From positions 1 to 64,000 of the forward strand of contig NZ_JAUYNW010000140.1 of the NCBI RefSeq assembly GCF_030698145.1: a stretch of 64,000 bases of DNA, written 5' to 3'. Both the position numbers and the translations under genes were made by a program. Below, one piece after another: positions 23,546-31,129 of this stretch. The stretch's first letter is position 1. Each line of letters begins with the position of its first letter. The notes below the pieces were generated by a model. It did not search any database. It saw nothing but the letters and a program-made list of their open reading frames with translations, and had not been told where the DNA came from. Source of the DNA: Phenylobacterium sp. GTDB taxonomy: Bacteria; Pseudomonadota; Alphaproteobacteria; Caulobacterales; Caulobacteraceae.

Positions 23546-25642
23546 ATGAGCTTCCCTAAATTCGGTGTAATCACCGGTGGTCTGCGTGCAACCACCGGCT
23601 TGTTGGCCTGTGTCGGCCTTCTGGCCGCCTCTCCGGCCGCCGCGGACGAAGGCATGTGGACCTTCGACAACTTCCCGACAGCCAAGGTCAACGCCGCCTA
23701 CCGCCTCAAGCTCGACCAGAAGTGGCTGGACCGGGTGCAGGCCGCCTCGGTGCGGCTCACCTCCGGCTGCTCGGCCTCCCTGGTCTCCAAGTCGGGGCTG
23801 GTGCTGACCAACCACCATTGCGTGGTGGAGTGTGTGCAGGACCTGTCCTCGGAGAGGACAGACTACGTGAAGGAGGGGTTCCTCACGGTGAACCAGGCCG
23901 AAGAGCGCAAGTGTCCCGGCATGCAGGCCGAGGTCCTGGCCTCAATCATCGACCTCACCAAGGACATCAAGGCCGCCACCGCCGGCAAGACCGGCCAGGA
24001 CTTCGTCAAGGCGCGCGACGGGGCAATGGCGGCCGCCGAGCAGGCCGGCTGCGGGTCCGATCCGCTGTTCCGCTGCCAGGTGGTCAGCCTATACCGCGGC
24101 GGCCAGTTCAAGCTCTACAAGTACCGAAAGTACGCCGACGTGCGGCTGGTCTTCGCGCCCGAGTTCGCCACGGCCTTCTTCGGCGGCGATCCCGACAATT
24201 TCAACTTCCCGCGCTACAATCTCGATATCGGCTTCCTGCGGCTCTATCAGGACAACAAGCCCGTCGCGACGCCGCGCCACCTGACCTGGACCGCGCGCGC
24301 GCCGGTGGAAGGCGAGGCGACCTTCGTGTCCGGCAATCCCGGTTCGACGGACCGCCTGCTGACGGTGTCCCAGCTCGAGACCCTGCGCGACCTGACGATC
24401 CCGATCGGCCAGCTTCAGCGCTCCGAGATCCGCGGCCGGCTGGCCCGCTTCTCCGAAGAGGGGTCCGAGCACAAGCGCATCGCCACCGATCCGCTGTTCA
24501 ACATCGAGAACTCGTTCAAGGTCTATTTCGGCCGCCAGTTCGTGCTGAACGACAAGGCCTTCGTCGAGGCCAAGAGCGCCCTGGAAGCCGAGTTGAAGGC
24601 CAAGGTCGCCGCCGACGCGGCTCTGACCGCCGAGATAGGCGACCCTTGGGGCGAGATCGCCAAGGCCCAGGACGCCTACGCCAACACCTACCTGCGTTAT
24701 CGCCAGATCGAGGGCGGGGCGGTCTATTCCAGCCTCTTCGACTATGCCGAGACCCTGGTCCGCGGGGCGCAGGAACGCGCCAAGCCCGCGGCCGAGCGCC
24801 TGCCGGAATATGCCGAGATCCGGCTGCCGCTGGTCGCCAAGCAGCTCCTGGACGAGAAGCCGGTCGATGCGGCGCTCGAGGAGGTCTATCTCGGCTTCTG
24901 GCTGTCGAAGACCCGCGAATACCTCACCACCGACGACGCGGCGGTGAAGACCCTGCTGGGCAGGGAAAGCCCCGAGCGGCTGGCGGCGCGGGCGGTGAAG
25001 GGCTCCAAGCTCGCCGACCCTGCGGTGCGCAAGGCCCTGTGGGACGGCGGCCTGGCGGCCGTCGAGGCCTCCGACGATCCGATGATCCAACTGGTCCTGC
25101 GCAACGATCCCGCGGCGAGGGCCGTGCGCAAGGTCTGGGAGACCGAGGTCACCGGTCCCGTCGACAGGGCCGCCGAGCGCATCGCCCGGGCCAAGTTCGC
25201 CGTCTATGGCGACGCGGTCTATCCGGACGCCACCTTCACCCTGCGGCTGTCCTACGGGAAGGTCGCGGGCTGGACCCATCGGGGCGCGACCATTCCAGCC
25301 ACCACCAATTTCGCCGGCCTCTACGAGCGGGCCACGGGCGCCGAACCCTTCCAGCTCGCCCCGCGCTGGCTCGAGGCCAAGGACAAGATCAATCCGGAGA
25401 CGGTCTACAACTTCGTCACCACCAACGACATCATCGGCGGCAATTCGGGCTCGCCGGTGGTGAGCGCCAGAGGCGAGGTGCTGGGCGCGGCCTTCGACGG
25501 CAACATCCACTCGCTGGGCGGCGCCTATGGCTATGACGGGACCATCAACCGCACCGTGGTCGTGGCCACCTCAGCGGCCACCGAGGCCCTGGCCAAGGTC
25601 TACGGCGCGACGGCGCTGGTGAAGGAACTGACCGGGAAGTAG
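23546..25642 (+). CDS. S46-family dipeptidyl-peptidase (DPP7-like)
   Basis: Secreted or periplasmic serine peptidase releasing dipeptides from peptide N-termini. 698 aa, the family length: signal peptide (about 1-33, ending SPAAADEGMW), catalytic His in TNHHC (88-92), the DPDNFNFPRYNLDIGFLR Asp region, and catalytic Ser634 in GGNSGSPV. Eighteen residues after the serine, where family members carry Gly (DPP7, hydrophobic P1) or Arg (DPP11, acidic P1), it has Gly652 in AAFDGNIH, predicting DPP7-like preference. GTG-rich upstream region; ATG at 23546. Monocistronic, with a strong hairpin just past the stop. The specificity prediction rests on one residue and family knowledge. Confidence 0.92.
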   Translation: MSFPKFGVITGGLRATTGLLACVGLLAASPAAADEGMWTFDNFPTAKVNAAYRLKLDQKWLDRVQAASVRLTSGCSASLVSKSGLVLTNHHCVVECVQDLSSERTDYVKEGFLTVNQAEERKCPGMQAEVLASIIDLTKDIKAATAGKTGQDFVKARDGAMAAAEQAGCGSDPLFRCQVVSLYRGGQFKLYKYRKYADVRLVFAPEFATAFFGGDPDNFNFPRYNLDIGFLRLYQDNKPVATPRHLTWTARAPVEGEATFVSGNPGSTDRLLTVSQLETLRDLTIPIGQLQRSEIRGRLARFSEEGSEHKRIATDPLFNIENSFKVYFGRQFVLNDKAFVEAKSALEAELKAKVAADAALTAEIGDPWGEIAKAQDAYANTYLRYRQIEGGAVYSSLFDYAETLVRGAQERAKPAAERLPEYAEIRLPLVAKQLLDEKPVDAALEEVYLGFWLSKTREYLTTDDAAVKTLLGRESPERLAARAVKGSKLADPAVRKALWDGGLAAVEASDDPMIQLVLRNDPAARAVRKVWETEVTGPVDRAAERIARAKFAVYGDAVYPDATFTLRLSYGKVAGWTHRGATIPATTNFAGLYERATGAEPFQLAPRWLEAKDKINPETVYNFVTTNDIIGGNSGSPVVSARGEVLGAAFDGNIHSLGGAYGYDGTINRTVVVATSAATEALAKVYGATALVKELTGK

Positions 25643-25650
25643 TTCAGCGC

Positions 25651-25677
25651 GGCCTCTCGCGTTCGGCGCGGGAGGCC
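25651..25677 (+). terminator. Strong hairpin after the S46 peptidase gene
   Basis: GGCCTCTCGCG (25651-25661) pairs with CGCGGGAGGCC (25667-25677) with one T-G pair around a TTCGG loop, starting 8 bp after the stop codon. There is no T-run, so it may be an mRNA 3'-end stabiliser or a weak terminator rather than a classical one. Confidence 0.4.
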
Positions 25678-25717
25678 AAGCTTGCCCTGCCGATTTGCCA
25701 CGGCATATTGGGACGGC

Positions 25718-26038
25718 ATGTCGAACCTCCGACTTCCCCAGGCGCGCCCGTTTTCGTTCGAGACCGCGTCGAGCGCCATCGACGCCGAGATCATGGCGGA
25801 GAAGGGCGCGTCCCTCGGCCGCGCGGGCCAGCGGGTCGAGAAGACCCTGGCGGCCCTTAAGGCCTTCGACTCCGGGGAAAGCGCCGGCGGTGATCGGGCG
25901 GCGCTGGTGAAGGCGGCGGCCACGGCGGTCTGGTACTATTTCATCCAGCGCGAGGCGTGCGGCATCCGCGACCAGAAGCCGGCCATCGCCAACTACGGCA
26001 TTCCGCGCGAAGTGCTGATGAAGCTCGGCGCGAGCTAG
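25718..26038 (+). CDS. Small conserved-looking protein of unknown function
   Basis: 106-aa protein starting MSNLRLPQARPFSFETASSA. Two amphipathic helical stretches are visible (about 20-55 and 65-90), and a WYYFIQREACGIRDQKP segment near residues 76-92 that looks constrained. No signal peptide or membrane segment. The ATG at 25718 has GGGA just upstream; an in-frame ATG at 25682 would add 12 residues. I do not recognise a named domain with confidence. Its stop overlaps the convergent ohrR gene by four bases. It is probably a small cytosolic protein found in Caulobacterales, given coding-like composition. Confidence 0.65.
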   Translation: MSNLRLPQARPFSFETASSAIDAEIMAEKGASLGRAGQRVEKTLAALKAFDSGESAGGDRAALVKAAATAVWYYFIQREACGIRDQKPAIANYGIPREVLMKLGAS

Positions 26039-26511
26039 CGCATCTTCCGCGCCAGGTCCTGCAGCGTCGCGCGCAGGCCGACAATCTCGTCCAGCGGCAG
26101 GTGGAGCTGGCAGGCCAGGGCGGCCGGGACCTCGGCGGCGCGTTCGCGAAGCGCCAGTCCGGCGCCCGTCAGTTCGACCTGCACCCGGCGCTCATCTTCG
26201 GAGTCGCGGCGACGGGTGACGAAACCCGCAGTCTCCAGCCGCTTGAGCAGCGGGGTGAGCGTCCCGGAATCGAGATCCAGCGCCTGGCCAATCTCCTTCA
26301 CCGCGCGCGGCGCGCGTTCCCACAGCGCCATCATCACCAGGTACTGGGGGTAGGTCAGGCCCAGCGGCTCCAGCAGGGGCCGATAGGCGCGCGTGACCAG
26401 CCCGCTCGCAGCGTAGAGGGCGAAGCAGAGCTGGTTGTCGAGGCGCAGGGCTTCGCCGGCCGCGCGCGCGGCCGGCTTGGTCTTCGTGGTCTGGGTCGTG
26501 GTCCTGGTCAT
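26035..26511 (-). CDS. ohrR: MarR-family organic-hydroperoxide sensor/repressor OhrR
   Basis: 158-aa MarR-type regulator with the OhrR signature LDNQLCFALYAASGLVTRAYRPLLEPLGLTYPQYLVM; Cys29 in LCFALY is the peroxide-sensing residue whose oxidation releases DNA in characterised OhrR proteins. The winged helix-turn-helix follows (about 60-120, LDSGTLTPLLKRLETAGFVTRRRD with the wing DERRVQVELT). Its ATG overlaps the ohr stop as ATGA, so it is the second gene of an ohr-ohrR operon and likely represses it through the palindrome at 26946-26957. The N-terminal extension is rich in Thr/Lys. Confidence 0.92.
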   Translation of the reverse strand: MTRTTTQTTKTKPAARAAGEALRLDNQLCFALYAASGLVTRAYRPLLEPLGLTYPQYLVMMALWERAPRAVKEIGQALDLDSGTLTPLLKRLETAGFVTRRRDSEDERRVQVELTGAGLALRERAAEVPAALACQLHLPLDEIVGLRATLQDLARKMR

Positions 26512-26927
26512 TCCGCTCGAACGGTTATCGCAACATCGACATTGCCGCGAACGGCGTTGGAATAGGGACAGACCTGGTGGGCGGCGTCCACCAGGGCCTC
26601 GGCGGCGGCCTGATCCAACCCTTGGGTCTCGGCGTCAAGCGCCACGGCCAGCTTGAAGCCGCCCTCGGCGCGGGGGTGGAGTTCGACATGGGCGGTGACC
26701 GCCGCGCCCTTCAACGGGATCTTCTGCTGGCCGGCGATGAAGCGCACGGCGTTCTCGAAACAGGCCGCGTAGCCGGCCGCGAAGAGTTGTTCCGGATTGG
26801 TCGCGCCGCCGCGGCCGCCCATCTCCTTGGGCAGGGCGAGGTCGACGCTGAGCAGGCCGTCCGGGGTTTCGACATGACCGGCGCGGCCGCCGACGGCGCG
26901 GGCTTGTGTGGCGTAAAGGGCTGACAT
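26508..26927 (-). CDS. ohr: Organic hydroperoxide resistance protein Ohr (OsmC family)
   Basis: Thiol peroxidase that reduces organic and lipid hydroperoxides, recycled by lipoylated proteins. 139 aa, the usual length. The catalytic pair is present: Cys56 (AAGYAACFENAV) and Cys120 (VCPYSNAVRGNV), with the supporting Arg15 and Glu46 (NPEQLFAAGY). The ATG at 26927 has GGAG eight bases upstream; the open frame continues 11 codons further but without a ribosome site. First gene of the ohr-ohrR operon. Confidence 0.94.
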   Translation of the reverse strand: MSALYATQARAVGGRAGHVETPDGLLSVDLALPKEMGGRGGATNPEQLFAAGYAACFENAVRFIAGQQKIPLKGAAVTAHVELHPRAEGGFKLAVALDAETQGLDQAAAEALVDAAHQVCPYSNAVRGNVDVAITVRAE

Positions 26928-26945
26928 TTGATAGTCTCCAATTGA

Positions 26946-26985
26946 ATTGTACACAATCAAATAGACCGATTTCGGCGAGCGTCAA
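26946..26985 (-). promoter_or_regulatory. ohr promoter with OhrR-type palindrome
   Basis: On the minus strand TTGACG (26985-26980) and TATTTG (26963-26958) are 16 bp apart, immediately followed by the palindrome ATTGT-GT-ACAAT (26957-26946), about 20 bp before the ohr start. TACAAT/ATTGTA-type inverted repeats are typical OhrR targets, and the position over the transcription start fits repression. Confidence 0.55.
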
Positions 26986-27077
26986 GGGCGCGGCGGCGCG
27001 TGCGCTTGCTTAGGCGTGGGCCTCCGTAGTCAATAGGAGCGTGTTAGGCCTGTGAGTCCGCGGGCCGGGGGCCATCC

Positions 27078-28355
27078 ATGTTCCGTCATGAAAACGCTCA
27101 GAGCCTCGCCGGGCTGGCCTTCATCCTGGTCGCCTGCTGGGCCCTCTCCGAGAACCGAAAGGCGTTTCCCTGGCGGCTTGCGGCGGGCGCCATCTTCGTC
27201 CAGATCGTGCTGATCCTGCTGCTGTTCGGCCTGCCGGGTTCGCAGGCGGTGATCCAGACGATCAACAACGGGGTCGACGGCCTGGCCGCGGCCACGGCCC
27301 AGGGCACACGGTTCGTGTTCGGCTACATGGGCGGCGGCGACCAGCCCTATCAGGTGACCAACACCGGGGCTCTGTTCACCTTCGCCTTCCAGGTCCTGCC
27401 GCTGATCCTGGTGATCTCGGCCCTGTCGGCCCTGCTGTGGCACTGGCATGTGCTGAAGTGGGTGATCCGGGTGTTCGGCATCCTGTTCCAGCGCACCATG
27501 GGCCTGGGCGGGGCCTCGGCGCTCGCGGTGGCGGCCAACATCTTCCTGGGCATGATCGAGAGCCCGATCGTCATCCGCGCATATCTGGACCGGCTGACCC
27601 GCTCGGAGTTGTTCCTGATGATGGTCGTGGGTCTGGCCACCGTCGCGGGCTCCACCATGGTCGCCTATGCGACCATCCTGAAGGCTAGCCTGCCCAACGC
27701 CGCGGCCCACGTGCTGGTCGCCTCGATCATCTCGGCCCCGGCCGGCGTGTTGCTGGCGCGGATTATCGTGCCGGAGAAGCAGGGCCTGGGCGGCGCCTAC
27801 GCCGACTACACCTCGCTGCTGAAATACGACTCCTCCATCGACGCCATCAGCAAGGGCACCATGGACGGGCTGTCGGTGGTGCTGAACATCTCCGCCATCC
27901 TGATCGTCTTCGTGGCCCTGGTGGCGATCGGTAACGGCGTGCTCTCGATCTTCCCGCCGGTCTATGGCGAACCGGTCACCATCGAGCGCGTGCTGGGCGT
28001 GATCTTCACTCCGCTGGCCTGGGCCATGGGAATCCACGCGGACGAGGCGTTGAAAGCCGGCTACCTGCTGGGCGTGAAGCTGATGCTGACCGAGTTCATC
28101 GCCTTCATCCAGCTGGGCGCCATCCCGGCCGGCGAGATGACCGAGCGGACCCGCATGATCATGACCTACGCGCTCTGCGGCTTCGCCAATGTCGGCTCGG
28201 TGGGGATCACCGTCTCCGGGATCGGCGTGCTGATGCCCGAGCGGCGCAACGAGATCATCGGCATGGTGTGGAAGGCGCTGGTCGCCGGCTTCCTGGCCAC
28301 CTGCATGACCGCGGCCCTGGTCGGGGCCATGCCGCACGAACTGTTCGGCCACTAG
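27078..28355 (+). CDS. Concentrative nucleoside transporter (NupC/CNT family)
   Basis: 425-aa inner membrane symporter importing nucleosides with H+ or Na+. Family motifs are clear: GLGGASALAVAANIFLGMIESPIVIRAYL (helix with the nucleoside and cation contacts), TVAGSTMVAYATIL, and the C-terminal ALCGFANVGSVGITVSG; typical CNT residues NxFxGxxESP and GFAN are present. About ten helices and two re-entrant hairpins are expected. ATG at 27078. A small secreted protein follows after one base and is probably co-transcribed. The specificity (pyrimidine or purine) cannot be told with confidence. Confidence 0.92.
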   Translation: MFRHENAQSLAGLAFILVACWALSENRKAFPWRLAAGAIFVQIVLILLLFGLPGSQAVIQTINNGVDGLAAATAQGTRFVFGYMGGGDQPYQVTNTGALFTFAFQVLPLILVISALSALLWHWHVLKWVIRVFGILFQRTMGLGGASALAVAANIFLGMIESPIVIRAYLDRLTRSELFLMMVVGLATVAGSTMVAYATILKASLPNAAAHVLVASIISAPAGVLLARIIVPEKQGLGGAYADYTSLLKYDSSIDAISKGTMDGLSVVLNISAILIVFVALVAIGNGVLSIFPPVYGEPVTIERVLGVIFTPLAWAMGIHADEALKAGYLLGVKLMLTEFIAFIQLGAIPAGEMTERTRMIMTYALCGFANVGSVGITVSGIGVLMPERRNEIIGMVWKALVAGFLATCMTAALVGAMPHELFGH

Positions 28356-28356
28356 G

Positions 28357-28869
28357 ATGATCAAGATCCTCGCCCTCGTCGCGACCCTGGCCCTGGCCCT
28401 GCCGGCCGCGGCGCAGGAGCTGACCGTCGTCGGCCTGGACGGCAAGGCCAAGGTCCTGAGGGCCGCCGACCTCGCGGGCTTCCCCCGCGCCGAGGTGGCC
28501 GTGCCGCAGGACACGGGGTCGAAAACCTATGAGGGACCGATCCTGGCCTATGTGCTGCGCGCCGGCGGGCTGCCGGTGGGACCGCGCCTGCATGGCGATC
28601 CCCTGCGGGCCTTCGTGATCGTCACCGGGGCCGACGGCTTCCAGGCCGTGTTCTCCCTGGCCGAGCTCGACAAGGATTTCCACGACGCGACGGTGGTGCT
28701 GGGCGACAAGGTCGACGGCAAGCCGCTGGGGGCCAAGGAAGCTCCATGGCGCCTGGCGGTCTCGGGCGACAAGAAGCGGTGGCGGGCGGTCTATGGCGTC
28801 ACGCGCATCGAGGCGCGGCTCGCCGACGCGCCGGCGGCGCCCGCGCCCGTCATGGACCACGCCCACTAG
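28357..28869 (+). CDS. Secreted sulfite-oxidase-fold (molybdopterin-domain-like) protein without cysteine
   Basis: 170-aa protein with a signal peptide (about 1-19, ALALPAAAQE) and a short version of the oxidoreductase molybdopterin-binding fold: LTVVGLDGKAKVLRAADLAGFP, TYEGPILAYVLRAGG, AFVIVTGADGFQAVFSLAELD and the C-terminal KRWRAVYGVTRIEARL, which match the end of the domain. It contains no cysteine, so the thiolate that binds molybdenum in sulfite oxidases is absent and the protein probably does not carry the cofactor. Starts one base after the nucleoside transporter stop and is likely translationally coupled to it; its stop overlaps the convergent LLM gene by four bases. Confidence 0.72.
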   Translation: MIKILALVATLALALPAAAQELTVVGLDGKAKVLRAADLAGFPRAEVAVPQDTGSKTYEGPILAYVLRAGGLPVGPRLHGDPLRAFVIVTGADGFQAVFSLAELDKDFHDATVVLGDKVDGKPLGAKEAPWRLAVSGDKKRWRAVYGVTRIEARLADAPAAPAPVMDHAH

Positions 28870-29864
28870 GACGGCTTGATCAGCTCCAGCGAGCGGATGC
28901 GGGTCTCCAGGGTCGGACCGGCAGCCATGACGAACAGCTCGTCGGCGTCGGTGCTCTTGGCCTTCTCCGCCAGCCTGGCGCGGACGGTCTCGGCGTCGCC
29001 GACGATACCCCGCGCCATCACGCCCTCGAGCCGCGGATCGTCCGCATGCTCGGCGAGGAAGGCCTGGGCCTCGGGGATCGAGCGGAAGCGCCGGCGCTGG
29101 TTGAACAGGGTGGCGAGGTTCGAGGCGCGCATGGGGGCGGCCAGGCGCTGGGCTTCCTCGTCGCTCTCCGCCGCCAGCGCGATGGTGGCGATCCCGGCCC
29201 AGGCCTTGTCACGGAACACCGAGGGCTCGAAGGCCCTGCGATAGGCCTCCACCGAAGGGGCCCCGTCGACGCGGGCGATGAACTCGGCGAACACCATGCC
29301 CACCCCCGCGCGGCCAGCGAAGTCCGCGCTGTCGGGCGAGGAGGTCAGCATGAACAGGTCAGGGTGGCTGGGCCCTGACGGGTTGGCATGGATGTCGTGG
29401 GCGGGGTGGGCCTCGGTGATCGGCTCACGACCAGAGGCGTCCAGCAACCAGGCGTTCAGCAGGGCGAAATACTGCGGGAACGCCTCGGAGCCCGCCGAGC
29501 GCAGGGCGCCGCCGGTGCGGCCGTCCGTGCCTAGGGCCCGGCCCACGCCGAGGTCGATGCGGCCGGGCGCCAGGGCTTCCAGCTCCATGAACACCTCGGC
29601 CACCTTCAGCGGCGAGTAGTTGACCAGCATCACCCCACCCGAACCCAGGCGGATGGTGTTCGTGGCCTGGGTCAGGGCCGCGATCAGGATCTCAGGGGCC
29701 GGGGAGGAGAGGGTGCCGATATTGTGGTGCTCGGCCAGCCAGAAGCGGTGGTAGCCCAGCCGCTCGGCGGCCTGGGCGACCTTGATGGTGTCGCGGACCG
29801 CCTGGGCCTGGGTGTCCTCGCCGCTGACCGGCGAGAGGTCCAGGACGGAGAGCGTGAAGCTCAC
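28866..29864 (-). CDS. LLM-class flavin-dependent oxidoreductase (luciferase-like)
   Basis: 332-aa bacterial luciferase-fold protein of the MsnO8/YhbW type: SVLDLSPVSGEDTQAQAVRDTIKVAQ at the N-terminus, GYHRFWLAEHHNIGTLSSPAPEILIA (the hallmark AEHH), LGSGGVMLVNYSPLKVAEVFMELEALAPGRIDLGVGRA and a C-terminal MVFAEF segment. Members use FMNH2 and oxygen to oxidise small molecules; the natural substrate of this branch is unknown. The GTG start at 29864 overlaps the stop of the upstream small membrane gene (GTGA) and has AGGAAGAGG upstream, so the two are coupled. Confidence 0.9.
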   Translation of the reverse strand: MSFTLSVLDLSPVSGEDTQAQAVRDTIKVAQAAERLGYHRFWLAEHHNIGTLSSPAPEILIAALTQATNTIRLGSGGVMLVNYSPLKVAEVFMELEALAPGRIDLGVGRALGTDGRTGGALRSAGSEAFPQYFALLNAWLLDASGREPITEAHPAHDIHANPSGPSHPDLFMLTSSPDSADFAGRAGVGMVFAEFIARVDGAPSVEAYRRAFEPSVFRDKAWAGIATIALAAESDEEAQRLAAPMRASNLATLFNQRRRFRSIPEAQAFLAEHADDPRLEGVMARGIVGDAETVRARLAEKAKSTDADELFVMAAGPTLETRIRSLELIKPS

Positions 29865-30109
29865 GCCTCTTCCTTCAACGCCCGGCGGACCATGCGCATG
29901 CCGTAGGCCGCCAGCAGGCCGGCGAACAGGCCGAAGACCAGTTCGCTGGCCAGGGTTCCGACCTGCTCGGGCCGCATGCCCTTGCGCGCCGAGAGAAAGA
30001 GAAACAGCAGCAGGTCCGTGGCCAGGAACAGGAACACGGGTCCGGCCAGCAGCACGAGCGCGGCCCCGGGGGCGGCCTTCTTCAGCTTCGCGGGGTCCAG
30101 CGGCTTCAT
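29861..30109 (-). CDS. Small two-helix membrane protein, unknown function
   Basis: 82-aa protein with two hydrophobic segments (about residues 15-38 and 53-70), a short positive loop (RKGMRPEQ) and a basic C-terminus (RMVRRALKEEA). No known domain is recognised. Its ATG overlaps the restored stop of the frameshifted acetyltransferase gene upstream (ATGA), and its own stop overlaps the LLM oxidoreductase start, so it is the middle of a tightly packed minus-strand unit. The overlaps support that it is a real gene. Confidence 0.68.
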   Translation of the reverse strand: MKPLDPAKLKKAAPGAALVLLAGPVFLFLATDLLLFLFLSARKGMRPEQVGTLASELVFGLFAGLLAAYGMRMVRRALKEEA

Positions 30110-30565
30110 GGGGTGAGGGCCTTTCGTTGCGCCCGCCGCTCGCGGGTGAGGATCATGGTTTCGGCGTTGTCTTCTTCCGGCTGGGCCATCACGAAGCCTT
30201 CGCGCGCATAGACCTTGATGGCTCGCTCATTGGCCGGCCGGCCGGACGTGGAGGTCGATGGCGTGCGCCGGATTGCGCTCGAAGAGCCAGTCGATCACCG
30301 CCAGCAGCAACCTGGTCCCGGTCCCACCGCTGGGCTGGGTCACCGCGATCCGCCGCAGGCGCACCACCCGATCTTGGTAGCGCTGGAAGATCACGAACCC
30401 CGTCAGGCCCTCGCCAGTCCGCCAGCCGAGATACCGGGCCGCCGGCGACGCCATTTCCGTGGCGTGCTCCTCCGCCGTCCACTGGCCGATGAAGGCGTCG
30501 TAGCCGGGCAGGCGTTCGATGCGCATGCACTCGGGGATGTCGGCTGAGGTGAGCTCGACCAGCAC
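30106..30565 (-). pseudogene. GNAT acetyltransferase broken by a 4-base (GGCC) duplication
   Basis: The reading frame from 30565 encodes a GNAT domain (MLVELTSADIPECMRIERLP onwards, motif A VTQPSGGTGTRLLLAVIDWL) up to LHVRPAGQ and a stop at 30227. Just before that lies GGCC repeated 3.5 times (30232-30245). Removing one GGCC restores LHVRPANERAIKVYAREGFV, the classic GNAT motif B, and continues for 44 codons to a TGA at 30106 that overlaps the next gene as ATGA. The full-length product would be about 150 aa. The truncated 112-aa product lacks motif B. Slippage in vivo, fixed loss, or an assembly error are all possible. Confidence 0.85.
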
Positions 30566-30568
30566 GGA

Positions 30569-31027
30569 TCAGGTCCTGATGGTGGTCTTCTTGAGCACCG
30601 CCGAGAAACTCATCACCGTCTCGCCGCGGGCGGTCATCAGGCCGCGCACGAAGACCATGCTGCGGCCGGCCTTCACCACCTCGCCCGTGCACTCCACCAG
30701 CGAGCCCTCGGCCACCGCGCCGACGAACTCGCTGTTGAAGGTGGCCGTGACGCTGCGGCTCTCGGCCAGGGCCTCGCGGGCTATCACGAACAGGCAGTAG
30801 TCGGCGAACGTCATCAGCGCCCCGCCGTGCATGAAGCCGCCGCCGTTCATATGCCGCCGCTCGGCGCGCACGGCGCAGAGCGGACGGCCGGTCTCGTCCT
30901 TGCGGTAGTAAAATGGGCCCGCGAGATCCTCGAACGGGTCGTTCCCATAGGCGTACCAGCCGGCCCATTCGCCGGCCTCGATGAGCTCGTGCCGCCAGGC
31001 CGTGGTCTGCTGTTCTCCGCCGTCCAT
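30569..31027 (-). CDS. PaaI-family thioesterase (hotdog fold)
   Basis: 152-aa hotdog-fold protein: GPFYYRKDETGRPLCAVRAERRHMNGGGFMHGGALMTFADYCLF contains the HMNGxGxxHGGxLxxxAD pattern of PaaI-like acyl-CoA thioesterases, followed by SVTATFNSEFVGAVAEGSLVEC and VFVRGLMTARGETVMSFSAVLKK. Such enzymes release CoA from phenylacetyl- or fatty acyl-CoA intermediates. ATG at 31027 with GAGGA five bases upstream; a longer open frame upstream crosses the thiolase promoter and is rejected. It is divergent from the thiolase and three bases upstream of the broken acetyltransferase, heading a four-gene minus-strand unit. Confidence 0.87.
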   Translation of the reverse strand: MDGGEQQTTAWRHELIEAGEWAGWYAYGNDPFEDLAGPFYYRKDETGRPLCAVRAERRHMNGGGFMHGGALMTFADYCLFVIAREALAESRSVTATFNSEFVGAVAEGSLVECTGEVVKAGRSMVFVRGLMTARGETVMSFSAVLKKTTIRT

Positions 31028-31129
31028 AGAATTCCTCGCCGATCGCCGCGCGAAGGGTTTGCCCGCCGCGCGTTCAAACACTAGTTTGCCGCCAAATCTC
31101 ACAAGCGACCTAGGCGGCGGGAACCTCAC

